Assembly: GCA_016719855.1 (NCBI GenBank)
Contig: JADJYH010000002.1
Span: 186,001 to 250,000, forward strand
Direction: 5' to 3'
Length of the DNA: 64,000 nucleotides
DNA from: Saprospiraceae bacterium
GTDB taxonomy: Bacteria > Bacteroidota > Bacteroidia > Chitinophagales > Saprospiraceae
In this document: positions 56,459-64,000 of the stretch, one piece after another
How positions within the stretch are numbered: the first letter of the stretch is position 1
How the letters are laid out: each line of letters opens with the position of its first letter
Position numbers and translations under genes: made by a program
The notes under the pieces: generated by a model
Seen by the model: the letters and a program-made list of their open reading frames with translations, nothing else
Told to the model about the DNA's origin: nothing
Databases searched by the model: none

Positions 56459-57505
56459 TCAAAAAATCACCTCCGTGGCGCCCCAACCGTAGCGGGGGTG
56501 GAACTCATTTTTAAAGGTGTTGATGTCCGGGTTTTGCATCAGGCTGGTGGCAATGGCGTCCCGCAACTTGCCCTCTCCAACGCCATGAATCACAAAGACC
56601 CGCTCCACGCCCAATCGGGCGGCCTTGGAGATAAACGCCTCAAAATGAGAGAGTTGAATCTTCACGATGTCACTGTTGGTCAGCTTGCGCCAGTTGTCTG
56701 TCAGCTTCTCGATGTGCAGGTCAATCTCTGGGTTGAAGGCTGCCAACTCGTTCGTGTCCTGCATGTGGTAATACCTGCTCGTGAAAGTATTTTGCTTCGC
56801 AACTGGCTTTGCGTGGCGCTTGGTGTAGCTTTCCAGGTCTTCGCTGCTTGGCTCATTTGCCTCCTCTAGCTTTTCAAACAGGCGGTACCAATGCACGGGC
56901 TTGTTGATGAACGGGGCCGTTCTGAGGTTGCCAAAAAACGATTTAGGCTTGATTCTCAGTGATTTGTGTACAGGTTCCGATAGCCCTTCCGTGGTCACCC
57001 ACTGGCATTTTATCTCAAACTCAGGTGCTTCGTTCAAGTCGTCATAGAGGAAATCGCCGAGGAGCTGGTAGCTCACCGACTTCAAGTTGCTGCTCCACGT
57101 CTGCGGCCCCCGGCTGTTCAGCAGCAACCGCAGTTCGAACACCACATCGTAGCGGGTGTCGTTCAGCAGGTACAGGGCGTATTTTTCGGGCACTTCCTGT
57201 TTGGTCTCCATCGGCTCGAACGCCAATTGGATGCCCAGGCTTTTCAGCACGGTGTACTGCGATTCCACCGCAATTTGGGGAGGTGGGGCAGGCGCTTGCA
57301 CCACCTTTTTGCCTTCTACCACCTTCGCCTTCACCGGGTGCTTCGAGAACATCTCGGCCCGCATCAGGTCATCGGTGTGCGCCGGGATTTCCATGTCGTA
57401 TTTAGGCAGGTAAACATTGACCATGCCCCCTTCGAGCAAGGACTTCACCTCGCCTTCGTCGTCTGTGTGCAGGAATTTTACTTTTGTGCCGATTGCGAAA
57501 AGCAT
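56459..57505 (-). CDS. DUF2027/Smr-domain protein
   Basis: 348 residues from MLFAIGTKVKFLHTDDEGE; the longer upstream start reads through a repeat tract and is rejected. The N-terminal DUF2027 region (tandem SH3-like strands, VKSLLEGGMVNVYLPKYDME) is followed by a linker. A C-terminal Smr domain contains DLHIEKLTDNW and VFVIHGVGEGKLRDAI (motif HGxGxG). Smr domains are nicking nucleases or RNA-binding modules linked to MutS2 and ribosome-collision rescue. The exact role is unknown. Confidence 0.82.
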   Translation of the reverse strand: MLFAIGTKVKFLHTDDEGEVKSLLEGGMVNVYLPKYDMEIPAHTDDLMRAEMFSKHPVKAKVVEGKKVVQAPAPPPQIAVESQYTVLKSLGIQLAFEPMETKQEVPEKYALYLLNDTRYDVVFELRLLLNSRGPQTWSSNLKSVSYQLLGDFLYDDLNEAPEFEIKCQWVTTEGLSEPVHKSLRIKPKSFFGNLRTAPFINKPVHWYRLFEKLEEANEPSSEDLESYTKRHAKPVAKQNTFTSRYYHMQDTNELAAFNPEIDLHIEKLTDNWRKLTNSDIVKIQLSHFEAFISKAARLGVERVFVIHGVGEGKLRDAIATSLMQNPDINTFKNEFHPRYGWGATEVIF

Positions 57506-57626
57506 GGATTTTTTTAATGATGAACGATGAACGATGAATTGGCTTTTGGACGGTTGCAAATATATTGGAATCTGGCGGCTTCGCATCCAATGTTCATCAT
57601 TCATCGTTCATCATTCATCATTCTTC
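57506..57626. repeat. Divergent TTCATCR heptamer leaders
   Basis: On the minus strand, ATTCATCGTTCATCGTTCAT lies directly before the Smr ATG (57505). On the plus strand, TTCATCATTCATCGTTCATC and two further copies (57591-57623) lie directly before the -7 box TAACTTTG and the ATG at 57639. The two arms are complementary but each reads as the same G-poor word toward its own gene. Confidence 0.75.
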
Positions 57627-57638
57627 TAACTTTGCCCC

Positions 57639-58274
57639 ATGAAAATTCGATGGAAAATAGCCCAATACTTTGAGGCAAGGTGGTGGCGCTATTACCTGAA
57701 GGGCAAATCACTGCCCGACTATCTCGATTGGAAGCGCAATTACTGGAAGGATTTCTTGCGAAAAATTGAAATGGAAGTGCCCAACGAGGCCAACATCCTC
57801 GATGCGGGCTGCGGCCCAGCGGGCATCTTCCTAGTTTTTCCTGAAAACCAGTTGACGGCCATTGACCCGTTGCTGGGCAAGTACCGACCGATTTTTCCGC
57901 ATTTTTCGGATGGTTCGCTCCGCAATGCCCGTTTTGTCGAGACACCGTTGGAGCAGCTGGAGGCTACGCAAAAGTTTGACGTCGTGTTTTGCCTCAACGC
58001 CATCAACCACGTGGCAGACTTGGAGCTTTGTTTGAAAAAATTGCGACAGTCCACCCGCCCCGGTGGAAAGTTGGTACTCTCCGTGGATGCACACAACTGG
58101 TTGTTTTTCAAGCACTTGTTCCAATTGTTGCCCGGCGATATCCTGCACCCGCACCAGTTTGACCTCGACGACTATCGCCTGATGCTGGAGGCAAATGGAC
58201 TTCAAATCCTGGCAACCAAGACCCTCAAAAAGGAGTTTTTTTTCAATTACCACGTTCTCACACTGACCTGTTAG
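57639..58274 (+). CDS. Class I SAM-dependent methyltransferase
   Basis: 211 residues with SAM motif NILDAGCGPAGIFLV (residues ~52-66), acidic motif LTAIDPLLGKY and post-motif FDVVFCLNAINHVADLELCL, as in Methyltransf_11/25 enzymes. The substrate is unknown. A perfect -7 box TAACTTTG (57627-57634) is four bases before the ATG, implying a leaderless or nearly leaderless mRNA. Confidence 0.82.
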   Translation: MKIRWKIAQYFEARWWRYYLKGKSLPDYLDWKRNYWKDFLRKIEMEVPNEANILDAGCGPAGIFLVFPENQLTAIDPLLGKYRPIFPHFSDGSLRNARFVETPLEQLEATQKFDVVFCLNAINHVADLELCLKKLRQSTRPGGKLVLSVDAHNWLFFKHLFQLLPGDILHPHQFDLDDYRLMLEANGLQILATKTLKKEFFFNYHVLTLTC

Positions 58275-58356
58275 CACTTAATTTGAGAAGTGAAAAAGGA
58301 AGAATTGGGAATGTGGTAGCCGCAAATTCTCTTTTTTCAATTCTCCATTATTCCGC

Positions 58357-58989
58357 ATGTCCTACAAAATAAAAGAACTCTACTACACCCTCCAAGGAGA
58401 GGGGGCGCACACCGGGCGGCCTGCCGTGTTCTGCCGTTTCACGGGCTGCAACCTCTGGACGGGCCGTGAGGAAGACCGCCACAAGGCCATCTGCCAGTTT
58501 TGCGACACCGACTTCTGGGGAATGGACGGCGTGAATGGTGGTCAATACACCGCCGAAGCGTTGGTGGAAAAGGCCATTTCGCTTTGGGGCGATACCAGTC
58601 AGGGACGCCCCTACGTGGTCTGCACGGGAGGCGAGCCGCTGCTGCAATTGGACGAAATTTTGATTGAAGCATTCCACCGGGCGGGCTTTGAGGTGGGCGT
58701 GGAGACCAATGGAACGCAGGCTGCACCCGCTGGCCTAGACTGGATTTGCGTCAGCCCAAAAGCTGGCGCTCCGCTCGTGCTCACCAAGGGCGACGAGCTA
58801 AAACTCGTGTTCCCACAGCCCGCAGCCATGCCAGCTTTGTTTGAAGAAATGGACTTTGCGAATTTTTACATCCAGCCGATGGATGGTCCAGCGGTGCAGG
58901 AGAACACCCGTGCCGCCATTGATTTTTGCCTGAAAAACCCCAAGTGGCGATTGAGCATCCAGACGCACAAGTTGTTGAACATTCCATAA
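58357..58989 (+). CDS. queE: 7-carboxy-7-deazaguanine synthase
   Basis: A radical SAM enzyme that contracts 6-carboxytetrahydropterin to 7-carboxy-7-deazaguanine in queuosine synthesis. 210 residues. It begins with YTLQGEGAHTGRPAVFCRF. The cluster Cys are spaced C-x14-C-x2-C (GCNLW ... AICQFCDTD), the extended-loop form known for part of the QueE family. CTGGEPLLQLD and VGVETNGTQ follow. Transcribed in the same direction as the methyltransferase and closed by a strong terminator. No other que genes are in view. Confidence 0.92.
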   Translation: MSYKIKELYYTLQGEGAHTGRPAVFCRFTGCNLWTGREEDRHKAICQFCDTDFWGMDGVNGGQYTAEALVEKAISLWGDTSQGRPYVVCTGGEPLLQLDEILIEAFHRAGFEVGVETNGTQAAPAGLDWICVSPKAGAPLVLTKGDELKLVFPQPAAMPALFEEMDFANFYIQPMDGPAVQENTRAAIDFCLKNPKWRLSIQTHKLLNIP

Positions 58990-58993
58990 AATG

Positions 58994-59026
58994 AAAAAGC
59001 CCGTTCAGTGTTGAACGGGCTTTTTT
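58994..59026. terminator. Bidirectional terminator between queE and the Omp28-like gene
   Basis: A perfect stem, AAAAAGCCCGTTCA with TGAACGGGCTTTTT, has a very short loop and T/A runs on both sides. It serves both convergent genes. Confidence 0.93.
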
Positions 59027-59043
59027 CTTCCAAAATCAATTGT

Positions 59044-60090
59044 TTACTGAAAAATCACCTTCTCCACCAACACGAAGGTAGGCGTCGTCACCCGAACGAA
59101 ATACAAGCCGGATTGCCCGACCAGATTCCAGTCCAAGTCAAAGTCCGAGTACCTTTTTTTCAGAAAACCATCGTGCAACGTGGCCACAATGCGGCCATTC
59201 ACGTCCAGTACGTCCACCGTTGCCACGGGTTGGTCTTCGATGGATTGTACGATGATGCGGGCAGCATTGATGGTAACGGTAGGCACAACCAAGACTTCGT
59301 TGGTAGGCTCAATGACGCTCACTCCTGAAACCAGGGAAATATCGTCCGTGCTCCAGACATTCACGGGTATGAATTTATCGCCATTTTTTAACCAAATAAT
59401 GCCCACCACCTCATATTCATGTCCTGTAATTTCGCTGACTGGCAAAGCAAAATCTAAACTGAATTCCTGCCCGGCATCTACATTGCCATTGACTATTAAT
59501 TTTCCGAAAGTCTCCGTCGTAAAGGACTCTCTGAACAAGTGACGATGCACAGCATTGGAGTCGATACTGGCTTGGAAAGCCGTCACATGGTCTTCGAGCA
59601 AGTAAATACCCAAGTAGAATTCACCCTGGGCCTGCAATGGCCCAAAAAACTTGACTTTAGCCGCCACTTTGATATCACCATTTTCATAAACTGGTTCAAA
59701 GCCGCAGTTGGCAATGGGAGCTATAGTGCCTAGTATATCCAGTTGGAATTTGAGCTGGGCTAGCTTGGCAGTTACGTTGCTTGCAGTAACGCCCTGCTCC
59801 ATTTCATTTGCAAAAAATTTGGGTTGGTAAAAGCCGCCCCAATTGTCGGTGATTTCCTTTGCAGCCGGGTCATAGAGGCCACCATCGTAATGAGCAGCCA
59901 TGAAAACAGCATTTTCTCCATTCTGCTCAATGGCATTTTCGAAATAGGTCCAGCCCCAAGTGCCACAGTATGGGCACCAGTCGGCGGTACGCTTGGTCAC
60001 AAGGATACGTTGTTTTTGTTCGACTTGCTGGGCAATGCCCTTCACGAGGAACAAGCAGGCGACTAGTAGTACTAAGTAATTCTTTTTCAT
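59044..60090 (-). CDS. Omp28-related thioredoxin-fold protein with T9SS sorting domain
   Basis: 348 residues. Signal peptide ends VKGIAQ (residue ~20). A thioredoxin-like region includes TKRTADWCPYCGTWGW (CxxC near residues 39-42) and FMAAHYDGG. The middle region is Omp28-like (FYLGIYLLEDHVTAFQ, GHEYEVVGIIW). The C-terminal type A T9SS domain includes VDVLDVNGRIVATLHDG and SGLYFVRVTTP. Omp28-type proteins are surface-exposed in Bacteroidota; the substrate is unknown. Only the end of the sorting domain (LVEKVIFQ) differs from the usual K-rich tail. Confidence 0.83.
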   Translation of the reverse strand: MKKNYLVLLVACLFLVKGIAQQVEQKQRILVTKRTADWCPYCGTWGWTYFENAIEQNGENAVFMAAHYDGGLYDPAAKEITDNWGGFYQPKFFANEMEQGVTASNVTAKLAQLKFQLDILGTIAPIANCGFEPVYENGDIKVAAKVKFFGPLQAQGEFYLGIYLLEDHVTAFQASIDSNAVHRHLFRESFTTETFGKLIVNGNVDAGQEFSLDFALPVSEITGHEYEVVGIIWLKNGDKFIPVNVWSTDDISLVSGVSVIEPTNEVLVVPTVTINAARIIVQSIEDQPVATVDVLDVNGRIVATLHDGFLKKRYSDFDLDWNLVGQSGLYFVRVTTPTFVLVEKVIFQ

Positions 60091-60157
60091 GCTAACTTGG
60101 GTTTTGTTGAAGGCGAGAGACCCGCCGGTGGTAAAGATTTTAGAACAAAAAGTGAAG

Positions 60158-61512
60158 TCAAAGGTTGTTGGGTACCGATTGGGCAGCCTGAAAATCCAAA
60201 CGTAGAAAGGATTTTGTTGCCGCCATGACTTTGAACCGCTCGTCCAACCTCATGCCCACCACCCAAGCAATATTCCCGCCAGTTTCCAGCAGCCAGACCT
60301 TGTCCTTTTCAAACCTTGACAGCTTGTTGTTGGAGAAGAAATCCTGCAGTTTTTGGCGCTTGCCACCCATCCCAAGCGGGCAAAACCAATCGCCAGCTTG
60401 CCAGTGGCGCAGTTTGAGCGGGAATTGCAACTTGTCGCCGTCCAGCCAAGCTGTGTTGGCTCCAACAGCGAGAGTTGGGGGTGGCTCGGCAGGGTAGGAG
60501 ATGGTCAGCCTTGCTCCACCCGGCAATTCGATGGGTTCCGCTGAAATGACGCTGATTTCCACTTCTCCGCCAACGTTTTCCCACAGCGATAAAATCAAAA
60601 AAAAGCGGTCAACCAATAACCGGGCGGGGGGGGCATCGAAAATGCTACCGGGTTGGCTTTCAGCGCTTTGCAAAATGTTTTTGACCTGGTCGTTGTTGAA
60701 TCCGTGCGGCTTGAGTAGCTCAAACAGCACTGTAATTGGGGCAGGACAGGAGCGCAGTTTTCGAAGGTCAATGCGCCACTCATGGGAGCCTTTTTCTACC
60801 ACATCGTCCGTGATTTTTTGCAGGGCAAAATCGTAAAGTTGCTCGGCTTCCCCCAGCCGTTCAATGTTCTCACCGGCCACTTTTTGGAAAGCGGGGTTTA
60901 TTTGCTCAAAAACCGGCACGACGTGGTGGCGCACCAAGTTGCGATTGTACTTGTCGGTGAGGTTGGAGGCGTCCTCCCGGTACTCGATTTCCTCCTCCGA
61001 TGCGAATTCGAGGATTTCCTTTTGGTGGCAAACAGCAGTGGCCGGACGACGTTGCCGTTCCTCGGCAAAATGCCATGAAGCCCCCGCAGGCCACAGCCTT
61101 TGGCGAAATTGTACAGCAATGTTTCGATGGAATCGTCCAGGTGGTGCGCTGTCGCAATATGCTGACAACCAGCTTGTTGGCGGGTTTGTTCCAGCCATTC
61201 GTAACGAAGCTGGCGGGCTGCCACTTGGATGGAAAGCTTGTTTTGCTCTGCAAAAATTTGGGTGTCAAAACGAATGGAAAAATATTCTACCCGGAATTCC
61301 TCAGCCAGTTTTTTTACAAAAAACTCATCCTCGTTCGCCTCCTCCCCTCGTAACTGAAAGTTGCAATGTGCCACCGCAAATGGAAGCCCAGCCCGGCTGA
61401 ACAGGTGGCAAAGTACAACCGAGTCCACGCCGCCGCTGGTGGCCACGAGCGTTTTTGCGCCAGTGGGAAGCAGGTTTTGCGAAGCGATGTATTTGTGGAA
61501 CTGGACAACCAT
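60158..61512 (-). CDS. tilS: tRNA(Ile)-lysidine synthetase (one frameshift)
   Basis: Modifies C34 of tRNA-Ile(CAU) to lysidine so that it reads AUA; usually essential. Frames join near 61025-61030 (CCAAAAGGAAATC) to give ~450 residues. The N-terminal domain has the PP-loop ATP motif LVATSGGVDSVVLCHLF, HCNFQLRGEEA and HHLDDSIETLLYNF. The C-terminal TilS domain has RHWQAGDWFCPLGMGGKRQK and DFFSNNKLSRFEK. The start at 61512 (MVVQFHKYI) is used because the longer ORF reads into the palindrome at 61518. An inactive tilS is unlikely, so the frameshift is almost certainly a sequence error. Confidence 0.9.
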
Positions 61513-61517
61513 GAATG

Positions 61518-61597
61518 TTGTGGTCGCCCAATTTATTGGGCTGACCGTTTTCTTCAATTTCGATACACGGTCAGCCCAATAAATTGGGCGACCACAA
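61518..61597. repeat. Perfect 31-bp nested palindrome between dipeptidase and tilS (family 1, copy B)
   Basis: Arms 61518-61548 and 61567-61597 are exact reverse complements (starting TTGTGGTCGCCC, ending GGGCGACCACAA), and each contains the inner palindrome GCCCAATTTATTGGGC. It matches the element at 39754-39831 in pattern TTGTRGYCGCC followed by an inner hairpin. It fills the gap between two minus-strand genes. Confidence 0.88.
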
Positions 61598-61601
61598 TGG
61601 G

Positions 61602-63017
61602 CTAAGCCTTCAACTCCCGGTAAAAAGCATAATAATAAGGTATCGTTTCAATGCCCTTGTAGAAGTTGAACAGCCCGTAATGCTCATTGGGTGAGTGGAT
61701 GGCGTCGCTGTTGAGGCCGAAGCCCATCAGCACGCTGTCCACGTTCAGCACATCCTTGAACAACGACACGATGGGGATGTAGCCGCCCTCCCGTTTCGGG
61801 ATTGGCTCCTTGCCGAAGGTCTTGGCCATGGCCATGTGAGCAGCCTTGTATTCTGGCGTGTCCGTTGGCGTAACACCTGGTTCGCCGCCGTGCATTCGGG
61901 TCACTTTTACCTGCACAGTTGGCGGTGCAAGTGACTTGAAATGAGCCTCAAACTGGTCGTACACTTGCTCGCAGCGCTGGTGCGGCACGAGGCGCATGGA
62001 GATTTTGGCAAATGCTTTTGAAGGCAAGACCGTCTTCGAACCCTCGCCCGTGTAGCCGCCCCAGATGCCATTGCAATCAAGCGCAGGGCGTATGCTGGTG
62101 CGCTCGATGGTCGTGTAGCCCTTCTCACCCGCCACTTCGGCGATGCCAAGGTCGGATTTGTAGTCGTCCAGACTAAACGGTGCTTTGTTCATCGCCACCC
62201 GGTCCTTTTTGCTTTCGTTAAGCACACTGTCGTAAAAGCCGGGGATAGTGATTTTGCCGTTTTTATCAATCAGTTTGTCAATCATGCCAGCCAGCACGTT
62301 GATGGGATTGGCCACGCCGCCGCCGTACACACCGGAGTGGAGGTCACGGCTTGGTCCGGTCACTTCCACCTCCAAGTAGGCGAGGCCACGCACCCCGGTA
62401 GTGACGCTCGGCACGTCGTTGGCGATGATGGAGGTGTCGGAGCAGAGCACCACGTCGCAGGCCAGTTTCTTCTTGTTTTTTTCGACAAACGGGCGGAAGC
62501 TCGGCGAGCCGACCTCCTCTTCGCCCTCCACGCAGAACTTGATGTTGCAAGGCAGGTTGCCCGTTTTTACCATCGCCTCAAAAGCCTTGACGTGCATGTA
62601 GGTTTGGCCCTTGTCGTCGCAAGACCCACGGGCGAAGATGGCGCCCTGTGGGTGTACTTTCGTCTTTTTGATGACCGGCTCGAACGGTGGCGAAGTCCAC
62701 AGGTCGAGCGGGTCGGGGGGCTGCACGTCGTAGTGGCCGTAAACGAGCACGGTCGGCAGTTTTTTGTCAATGATTTTTTCAGCGTAAATGACGGGGTAGC
62801 CTTCCTTGGCCTTGCCGTCCTTTTTGTGCGAGGTCGGGCAGATTTCCACGAGGTCGCAGCCAGCGTCACGCAGGCTTTGCGCCACAAACTCAGCAGTGCG
62901 CAGCACATCGTCCTTGTACTTCGGGTCGGCGCTGATGGACGGGATGCGGAGCAGTGCGAGCAGTTCGTCGAGGAAGCGCTGCTTGTTCTTTTCGATGTAT
63001 TCCTGGGTGGACTTCAT
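61602..63017 (-). CDS. M20-family dipeptidase
   Basis: 471 residues from MKSTQEYIEKNKQRFLDELL. A cytosolic zinc metallopeptidase of the M20 (carnosinase/PepV-like) group that cleaves dipeptides. Motifs: VLVYGHYDVQPPDP (zinc His and Asp), GAIFARGSCDDKGQ (bridging Asp), CVEGEEEVGSP (catalytic Glu pair), LCSDTSI, and GFGLNSDAIHSPNEHYGL near the C-terminus (zinc His). The upstream ORF extension to 63113 is rejected because it passes through a word-repeat leader. Confidence 0.9.
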   Translation of the reverse strand: MKSTQEYIEKNKQRFLDELLALLRIPSISADPKYKDDVLRTAEFVAQSLRDAGCDLVEICPTSHKKDGKAKEGYPVIYAEKIIDKKLPTVLVYGHYDVQPPDPLDLWTSPPFEPVIKKTKVHPQGAIFARGSCDDKGQTYMHVKAFEAMVKTGNLPCNIKFCVEGEEEVGSPSFRPFVEKNKKKLACDVVLCSDTSIIANDVPSVTTGVRGLAYLEVEVTGPSRDLHSGVYGGGVANPINVLAGMIDKLIDKNGKITIPGFYDSVLNESKKDRVAMNKAPFSLDDYKSDLGIAEVAGEKGYTTIERTSIRPALDCNGIWGGYTGEGSKTVLPSKAFAKISMRLVPHQRCEQVYDQFEAHFKSLAPPTVQVKVTRMHGGEPGVTPTDTPEYKAAHMAMAKTFGKEPIPKREGGYIPIVSLFKDVLNVDSVLMGFGLNSDAIHSPNEHYGLFNFYKGIETIPYYYAFYRELKA

Positions 63018-63060
63018 TTTAGATGATTGTTTGATTGTTGAAATTGTTGAATTGCTTTTT
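63018..63060 (-). repeat. TTCAACAA word tract in the dipeptidase leader
   Basis: On the minus strand, CAATTCAACAATTTCAACAA followed by TCAAACAATCATC leads into the ATG at 63017. The transcribed strand has almost no G. Confidence 0.65.
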
Positions 63061-63140
63061 GAGGAAAAGCCTGGTTGAAAAGCGAAATTACGTCGCCAAA
63101 GATAGTGCGGCATGCCTGTTTCACAAGAAAAAACTGCCTG

Positions 63141-63938
63141 CTAGATTTGTAAGGAAACGAGCAATTCCGACAATCGGCCCTCATTGAGTTTGAACTCGAT
63201 TTTGCCGTTGGCGGCATAACTGATGTTGCCCGTTTCCTCCGAAACGACGAACGCTGTTGCATTGCTGCGCTCCGTGATACCGAGTGCGGCACGGTGCCGA
63301 AGGCCAGTATGTTCTGGCAATGCGGAGCTGTCAGACACGGGCAAAATGCAACTGGCTGCTTGAATTTTCCCTTTGCCAATCAGTACGGCGCCGTCGTGAA
63401 GCGGGCTTTCTTTTTGGAAAATGCTCAGGAGCAAGGACTGGCTGATTTTTGCATCGAGTTGCACGCCAGCGTGGCCGATGCCCTCCATTTCGAAGCTGTT
63501 TGAAAAGACCAAAAGTGCCCCAGTTTTGTCCTTGGCCATGCGCATGAGCGCTTGTTTTATCTCGAAATTGGCGGCTTCGTTCACGATGTTTTTGCCCAAA
63601 TTGCGGGTGAACCAACGCAGCATGACCTCAGAACGGCGACCCAGCGTGGTGTTGCCGAGCATGAGCAAAAAGCGTCGCACTTCTGGCTGAAAAATGATGA
63701 TGATGATGATAAAACCGACGTTGACGAACTGGCTGAGAATCATGGAGAGCATGTCCATTTTCAACATGCCCACTAGCCACCACAGCAGGTAAATGATGAC
63801 GATGCCGATGAAAATGTTGAACGCAATGCTGCCCCGAAGCAGCAGGTAAACCCGATAAATCAGGTACCCAACGATGGCCACGTCGAGCACGTCCCAAAGG
63901 CTGATGGGCAGAAAACCGATTTCGAAAAGAAAATTCAT
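63141..63938 (-). CDS. cdaA: Diadenylate cyclase CdaA
   Basis: Synthesises the second messenger c-di-AMP from two ATP. 265 residues. Three N-terminal transmembrane helices (about 10-75, including the Ile-rich FIIIIIIFQPE) are followed by a DisA_N catalytic domain with SPLHDGAVLI (DGA motif) and TGLRHRAALGITE (RHR motif). c-di-AMP controls cell-wall and osmotic homeostasis; NhaD in this window is a possible functional link only by theme. A CCCAATA word tract precedes the ATG. Confidence 0.93.
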   Translation of the reverse strand: MNFLFEIGFLPISLWDVLDVAIVGYLIYRVYLLLRGSIAFNIFIGIVIIYLLWWLVGMLKMDMLSMILSQFVNVGFIIIIIIFQPEVRRFLLMLGNTTLGRRSEVMLRWFTRNLGKNIVNEAANFEIKQALMRMAKDKTGALLVFSNSFEMEGIGHAGVQLDAKISQSLLLSIFQKESPLHDGAVLIGKGKIQAASCILPVSDSSALPEHTGLRHRAALGITERSNATAFVVSEETGNISYAANGKIEFKLNEGRLSELLVSLQI

Positions 63939-63990
63939 GCTGGAAATGCGGGTATTGGGTGATTGGGATATTGGGTTATTGGGTAGGAAT
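63939..63990 (-). repeat. CCCAATA word tract in the cdaA leader
   Basis: On the minus strand, ACCCAATAACCCAATATCCC followed by AATCACCCAATACCC lies 13 nt before the cdaA ATG. It has a period of 8-9 nt and is G-poor. Confidence 0.7.
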
Positions 63991-64000
63991 TAGGGCATAT

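Overview
The window comes from a bacterium of the phylum Bacteroidota, most likely a member of the Saprospirales. The evidence is several secreted proteins with type IX secretion (T9SS) sorting domains of type A and type B, a choice-of-anchor L / SprB-repeat gliding-type protein, the futalosine menaquinone genes mqnA and mqnE, promoters of the Bacteroidota form (TTTG, then about 19-20 nt, then TAnnTTTG), and almost no Shine-Dalgarno sites. No rRNA, phage, transposase or CRISPR array was seen. One tRNA gene is present, tRNA-Lys(TTT).

Layout. 1-5.8 kb: the end of a T9SS adhesin, a peroxiredoxin-like protein, aroC, a secreted esterase, hemH and a HAD phosphatase. 5.9-6.0 kb: tRNA-Lys. 6.5-15.5 kb: a single 3025-residue, Asp-rich thrombospondin-type-3-repeat protein, followed at 16.1 kb by a short secreted protein sharing its N-terminal domain. 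17.4-26.2 kb: a plus-strand exopolysaccharide locus (Wzc-like co-polymerase, Wzx flippase, methyltransferase, glycosyltransferase, 2-oxoglutarate oxygenase, a 45-residue membrane peptide, Wzy polymerase/ligase). 26.3-46 kb: mostly core genes, including an amidase, a VPS10/BNR secreted protein, nhaD, a PLP lyase, ribBA, arfB, pfkA, a BadF/GlcNAc-kinase-type protein, mqnA, mqnE, a family-2 glycosyltransferase, paaG, a branched-chain aminotransferase and sbcD. 46-50 kb: small envelope proteins and an AT-rich patch in which two poorly known genes are each followed by a copy of the same ~110-bp repeat. 50.3-50.6 kb: 293 bp made only of G and C, probably an assembly artefact. 50.8-56.2 kb: the large T9SS type B protein. 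56.5-63.9 kb: a Smr protein, a methyltransferase, queE, an Omp28-like thioredoxin-fold protein, tilS, an M20 dipeptidase and cdaA.

At least eleven genes, including housekeeping ones such as tilS and sbcD, are broken by single-base frameshifts, mostly in short homopolymers. This pattern points to uncorrected long-read indels rather than real pseudogenes. The affected genes are annotated here as single joined genes.

The most interesting signal is intergenic. More than ten start codons are directly preceded by short tandem words of 6-9 nt (a different word at each locus). The mRNA-sense strand is almost always the G-poor strand, as if these tracts were unstructured translation-initiation leaders. 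Separately there are long near-perfect palindromes in several families, at least two of which recur in the window.
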